This document shows, one piece after another, positions 4,950 through 7,380 of a DNA stretch of 7,380 nt. Position numbers and translations under genes: made by a program. Numbering within the stretch: the first letter of the stretch is position 1; the number at the start of each line of letters is the position of its first letter. The notes under the pieces were generated by a model. The model saw only the letters and a program-made list of their open reading frames with translations. It searched no databases and was not told the origin of the DNA. The stretch spans positions 1 through 7,380 of the forward strand of contig JALTMC010000128.1 in assembly GCA_027005175.1 (NCBI GenBank). Direction: 5' to 3'. The DNA is from Myxococcales bacterium. GTDB taxonomy: Bacteria; Myxococcota_C; UBA6777.

Positions 4950-7380
4950 TTACCGGGAGGATTGTTGGCGTCGTATCTCTTGCATTGCGGTGATGCAGCG
5001 CTCTTTGAGTTCACCTTGGCTGCGCTCGATCAGTTTGCGGAGGATGGGTTCTGTTTTTGGGTCAGCGAGTTCGGTTAATGCCGTGATCGCGGCAAACCTG
5101 CGATCTTTTCGGGGGGATCGTTCCATGGAAAAGCGTCCAGGGGGCTCTGCTAATTTTTCGAGCACAGGTAATGTTTTTGTCGGGTTCAGCCGCGAGGAGA
5201 GCAAGGCGATACGTTCCAATTCATCGAGAGAGTAGGGTGCTTCGTCGGATAGAAGTTTGAGTGCAAGCGAGACCCACTTAGAGTCCTGGCTTTTTTCAAG
5301 CCACACATATCCTCGCTCTCGATCCTCTCGCTCCTCTGAGTTGAGGAGATCACGGATACGACTGCGAATGGTGTTACGGGACTTGGGGTTGGCTTGGCTG
5401 AACAATATATCAGCAATCTCTAGCATGGCTGTTTGAATGACGGGTTCGGAGTTTGAGATATGTTTGATGAGTATCTCAGAGGCTTCCGGTTTGTCCATCA
5501 AAGACATACACAAGAGTAGGTTCACCGACAACGCAGAGGATGCTTTCTTGAGGTGTTGGGTATACACAGATAGATCCGGGTGCATGGCAACCATCGCTGT
5601 GCGTGCATGGGCGTGGAGGTAGGGAACTTGTTCAGAGTCGAAGAACTGCAAGAAGGCGTCCAAGGTGTTGGAGTATTCGCGCTCGATCGCCTCCATCACA
5701 TGGTTTGGTAATGTGGTTGTTGAAGGGGATACTTGGTTTAATATTCGGGCCATTCGACCTTCTTTGGACATATCGGGCGTTCGGCCTACGTTCGCGAGCG
5801 GATCGTTTTCTTTCTCCTGAGAATGGGGGGATGCTGTCGTGGCGTCGATATCGTCGAGCGCGTCGAGTAAAGAGTCCTCTATTTCTGGGGCTTCGGTCGC
5901 TTCCATACTACCTGACTCGTAGTAAACATCCGCAAGGTCAACCTCAGAGATAGAGTCTAAGGGTGGGTTCTTTTCTAGCTCTGTAAAGTGTACATCATCG
6001 AGAAAAACCTCCTTTGTGTTGGGGGCGGTTTCAGTCTCGTCCATGATCGCAGCGATTTCTGGAGGAGGGTTGTTCATCAGATCGTCAAAATAATCATCGT
6101 CCATCAACACGGCCTGGGCTCTCTCAGAGGGAGGATGCGATATTGTCTCTGCCTCGTCCATGATCGCAGCGATCTCGGGAGGGGGATTGTTCATCAGATC
6201 GTCGAAGTAATCGTCGTCTGTGAGCACAGCTTGAGCCCGATTTTGTGCGGCAGAACGCTCTGTTCCTTCCGGCTCTTTCTCGAACATCCCTGTTAGCATT
6301 GTGAGATTGTAAGCAGGTTCTGGCGCTGGTCGCATGTCATCTTCTGTGCCTGCTTCGATATCTCTCACGGTATCAAGGAGGACGGAGTCGATCGCGATCT
6401 CTTCCAGAGACTCCATCTCGGGTCGAAAGTTTTCGGCATCGATCTCTTCAAGTGGACCGACCTCCAATATTCCAGAGCCTGGGATCTCCGGGTCGGAGAG
6501 AACCTCATCCAAGAACATAGTAAGATCATCGTCATCGAGCTCTTCTGTGAACGTTTGGAGTTCCAGAGGATCGGGCTCTGGAATAACCGGTTCTGTCGGT
6601 AGAGAGGGGAGATTCGCTTGAGAAATTTCCTGGTAGGATTTGACCTTTTGAAATCTCGCTCTCTTCTTCTTGGTGGGAGCCGCCTCCGAGTCTGTAGGGC
6701 TGGGATCGGTTTCTATGTTGGCAACGCTGGGACTGGAAGCTCGGGAAGCCTCTGAGGTGTCTGGTTCCTGCTCTCTTTCCAGCAACACAGCTGCCAACTC
6801 AACGGATGATACGGAGTCTTCTCGAGTCGCATATTCGGACTCATTGCGTTGTGGAGTTTCGGAGAATGCAAAAGTATTGTCTGTTCGCAAGACATCAGGG
6901 ACAGCCTGAGACGAGGTTGACACATGAGAGGGCTCGGAGAATGCAAAGGCATTGTCGGTAAGGGAGGTGCTTGTGTCGTGAGAGTGGTTGTCTGCGTCGG
7001 CAGCATCAAATGCTTCGACTGAATCAATGGAGTCATATAGATCCGCGAGCACATTGGCCATCGAGGCTTGCTGGAGTGAGTCATTGGAAGCCATTCTTGC
7101 GATACCGATGGCTTTTTGAGGAGAGTTCTGTTTGGATGTGCTGCGGATTTTGGGGCTATTGTCTCCGTTTGAGGCCAGTTCAGAGCGTTTGATAGCTTTC
7201 TTTGCCAGCTTAAATCGACCCAGAGCGACAGGGGCTGTTCCTGTTTCCGTTTCTGAGTCAGCGGTGCTAGAGGCTGTGTGAAGGTAATGTTGCTTGCCAT
7301 TTTTCCGATAAGCAAGCAGAACAAGACCTCGACTGGAGAGAGCCTTCAGGATCTTCAGCACACCCTCTGAGTCTTGTTGC
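4950..7380 (-). CDS. Large acidic repeat protein with C-terminal HEAT-like domain (5' end outside window)
   Basis: Function unknown; no signal peptide or membrane segment in the visible part, so probably cytoplasmic. Numbering here is from an internal GTG at 7361, but the frame stays open to the window edge (QQDSEG before it) and that GTG has no well-spaced ribosome-binding site, so the true start is probably outside. Residues 1-30 look like a small helical/winged-helix end (VLKILKALSSRGLVLLAYRK). Residues 48-90 are basic. Residues 130-250 are Ser/Thr-rich and disordered, with DNAFAFSEP and DNTFAFSET repeated. Residues 261-520 are highly acidic (about 29% Asp+Glu by my count) and contain two copies of DDDYFDDLMNNPPPEIAAIM and a weak third. 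Residues 535-803 are alpha-helical, with HEAT-like pairs clearest near 625-655 and 750-795. Long disordered acidic proteins ending in HEAT repeats usually serve as scaffolds or adaptors; that role is inference. It could be the C-terminal part of a DUF4388-type regulator. Confidence 0.85.
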   Translation of the reverse strand, partial: QQDSEGVLKILKALSSRGLVLLAYRKNGKQHYLHTASSTADSETETGTAPVALGRFKLAKKAIKRSELASNGDNSPKIRSTSKQNSPQKAIGIARMASNDSLQQASMANVLADLYDSIDSVEAFDAADADNHSHDTSTSLTDNAFAFSEPSHVSTSSQAVPDVLRTDNTFAFSETPQRNESEYATREDSVSSVELAAVLLEREQEPDTSEASRASSPSVANIETDPSPTDSEAAPTKKKRARFQKVKSYQEISQANLPSLPTEPVIPEPDPLELQTFTEELDDDDLTMFLDEVLSDPEIPGSGILEVGPLEEIDAENFRPEMESLEEIAIDSVLLDTVRDIEAGTEDDMRPAPEPAYNLTMLTGMFEKEPEGTERSAAQNRAQAVLTDDDYFDDLMNNPPPEIAAIMDEAETISHPPSERAQAVLMDDDYFDDLMNNPPPEIAAIMDETETAPNTKEVFLDDVHFTELEKNPPLDSISEVDLADVYYESGSMEATEAPEIEDSLLDALDDIDATTASPHSQEKENDPLANVGRTPDMSKEGRMARILNQVSPSTTTLPNHVMEAIEREYSNTLDAFLQFFDSEQVPYLHAHARTAMVAMHPDLSVYTQHLKKASSALSVNLLLCMSLMDKPEASEILIKHISNSEPVIQTAMLEIADILFSQANPKSRNTIRSRIRDLLNSEEREDRERGYVWLEKSQDSKWVSLALKLLSDEAPYSLDELERIALLSSRLNPTKTLPVLEKLAEPPGRFSMERSPRKDRRFAAITALTELADPKTEPILRKLIERSQGELKERCITAMQEIRRQQSSR
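6036..6239 (-). repeat. Coding duplication with a 117-bp period
   Basis: Segments 6153-6239 and 6036-6122 encode nearly identical 29-residue blocks (RAQAVL-DDDYFDDLMNN... to IMDE), offset by 117 bp or 39 residues. The DNA copies have diverged mostly at third codon positions while the protein is almost unchanged. A degenerate third block (EVFLDDVHFTELEKNPPLD) lies near 5955-6014. Confidence 0.9.

Noticed and set aside
7359-7361. GTG as the true start of the acidic protein
   Set aside because: The frame is open to the window edge, and the only purine-rich stretch (AGAGGG) is too close to the GTG to act as a ribosome-binding site.

Overview
The window looks like an ordinary chromosomal stretch from a member of the Myxococcota / former Deltaproteobacteria, at roughly 50% GC. 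Two things point there. The HflX has sequence I associate with myxobacterial HflX (GYTNAGKSSLM, LFATL-TTVR, DTVGFIKELPHELVASFR). The large plus-strand protein has the GRMG-K plus glycine-rich linker, the post-VWA domain, TPR-like helices and DUF2135 that recur in large envelope proteins of that group. The placement rests on recognition, not on a search.

Layout. Positions 1-1034 (minus) hold the N-terminal 344 codons of the ribosome-associated GTPase HflX, cut by the window edge. A 191-bp divergent intergenic region (1035-1225) carries an inverted repeat overlapping a candidate hflX promoter. Positions 1226-3616 (plus) encode a 796-residue membrane-anchored protein with a basic, glycine-rich linker, a domain resembling the post-VWA part of VIT/VWA proteins, TPR-like helices and a C-terminal DUF2135. 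Positions 3617-3710 are a convergent intergenic region with a two-way terminator and a pair of competing hairpins. Positions 3711-4049 (minus) encode an extremely basic 112-residue repeat protein that overlaps the end of the next gene. Positions 4039-4809 (minus) encode a complete short-chain dehydrogenase of the type-2 3-hydroxyacyl-CoA dehydrogenase kind. Positions 4950-7380 (minus) encode a long, strongly acidic protein with internal duplications and a C-terminal HEAT-like helical domain; its start lies beyond the window.

How the genes relate. The three minus-strand genes in the right half run in the same direction. The dehydrogenase and the basic protein overlap by 11 bp and are almost certainly one transcript ending at the terminator near 3640. 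The large acidic gene could read into them, but a weak promoter candidate just after its stop suggests partial independence. hflX and the DUF2135 gene are divergent and may share regulation. I see no RNA genes, CRISPR, insertion sequences or phage genes. The least conventional items are the Lys/Arg repeat protein coupled to a dehydrogenase, the VIT/VWA-type protein without VIT or VWA, and the acidic protein with its 39-residue duplication.
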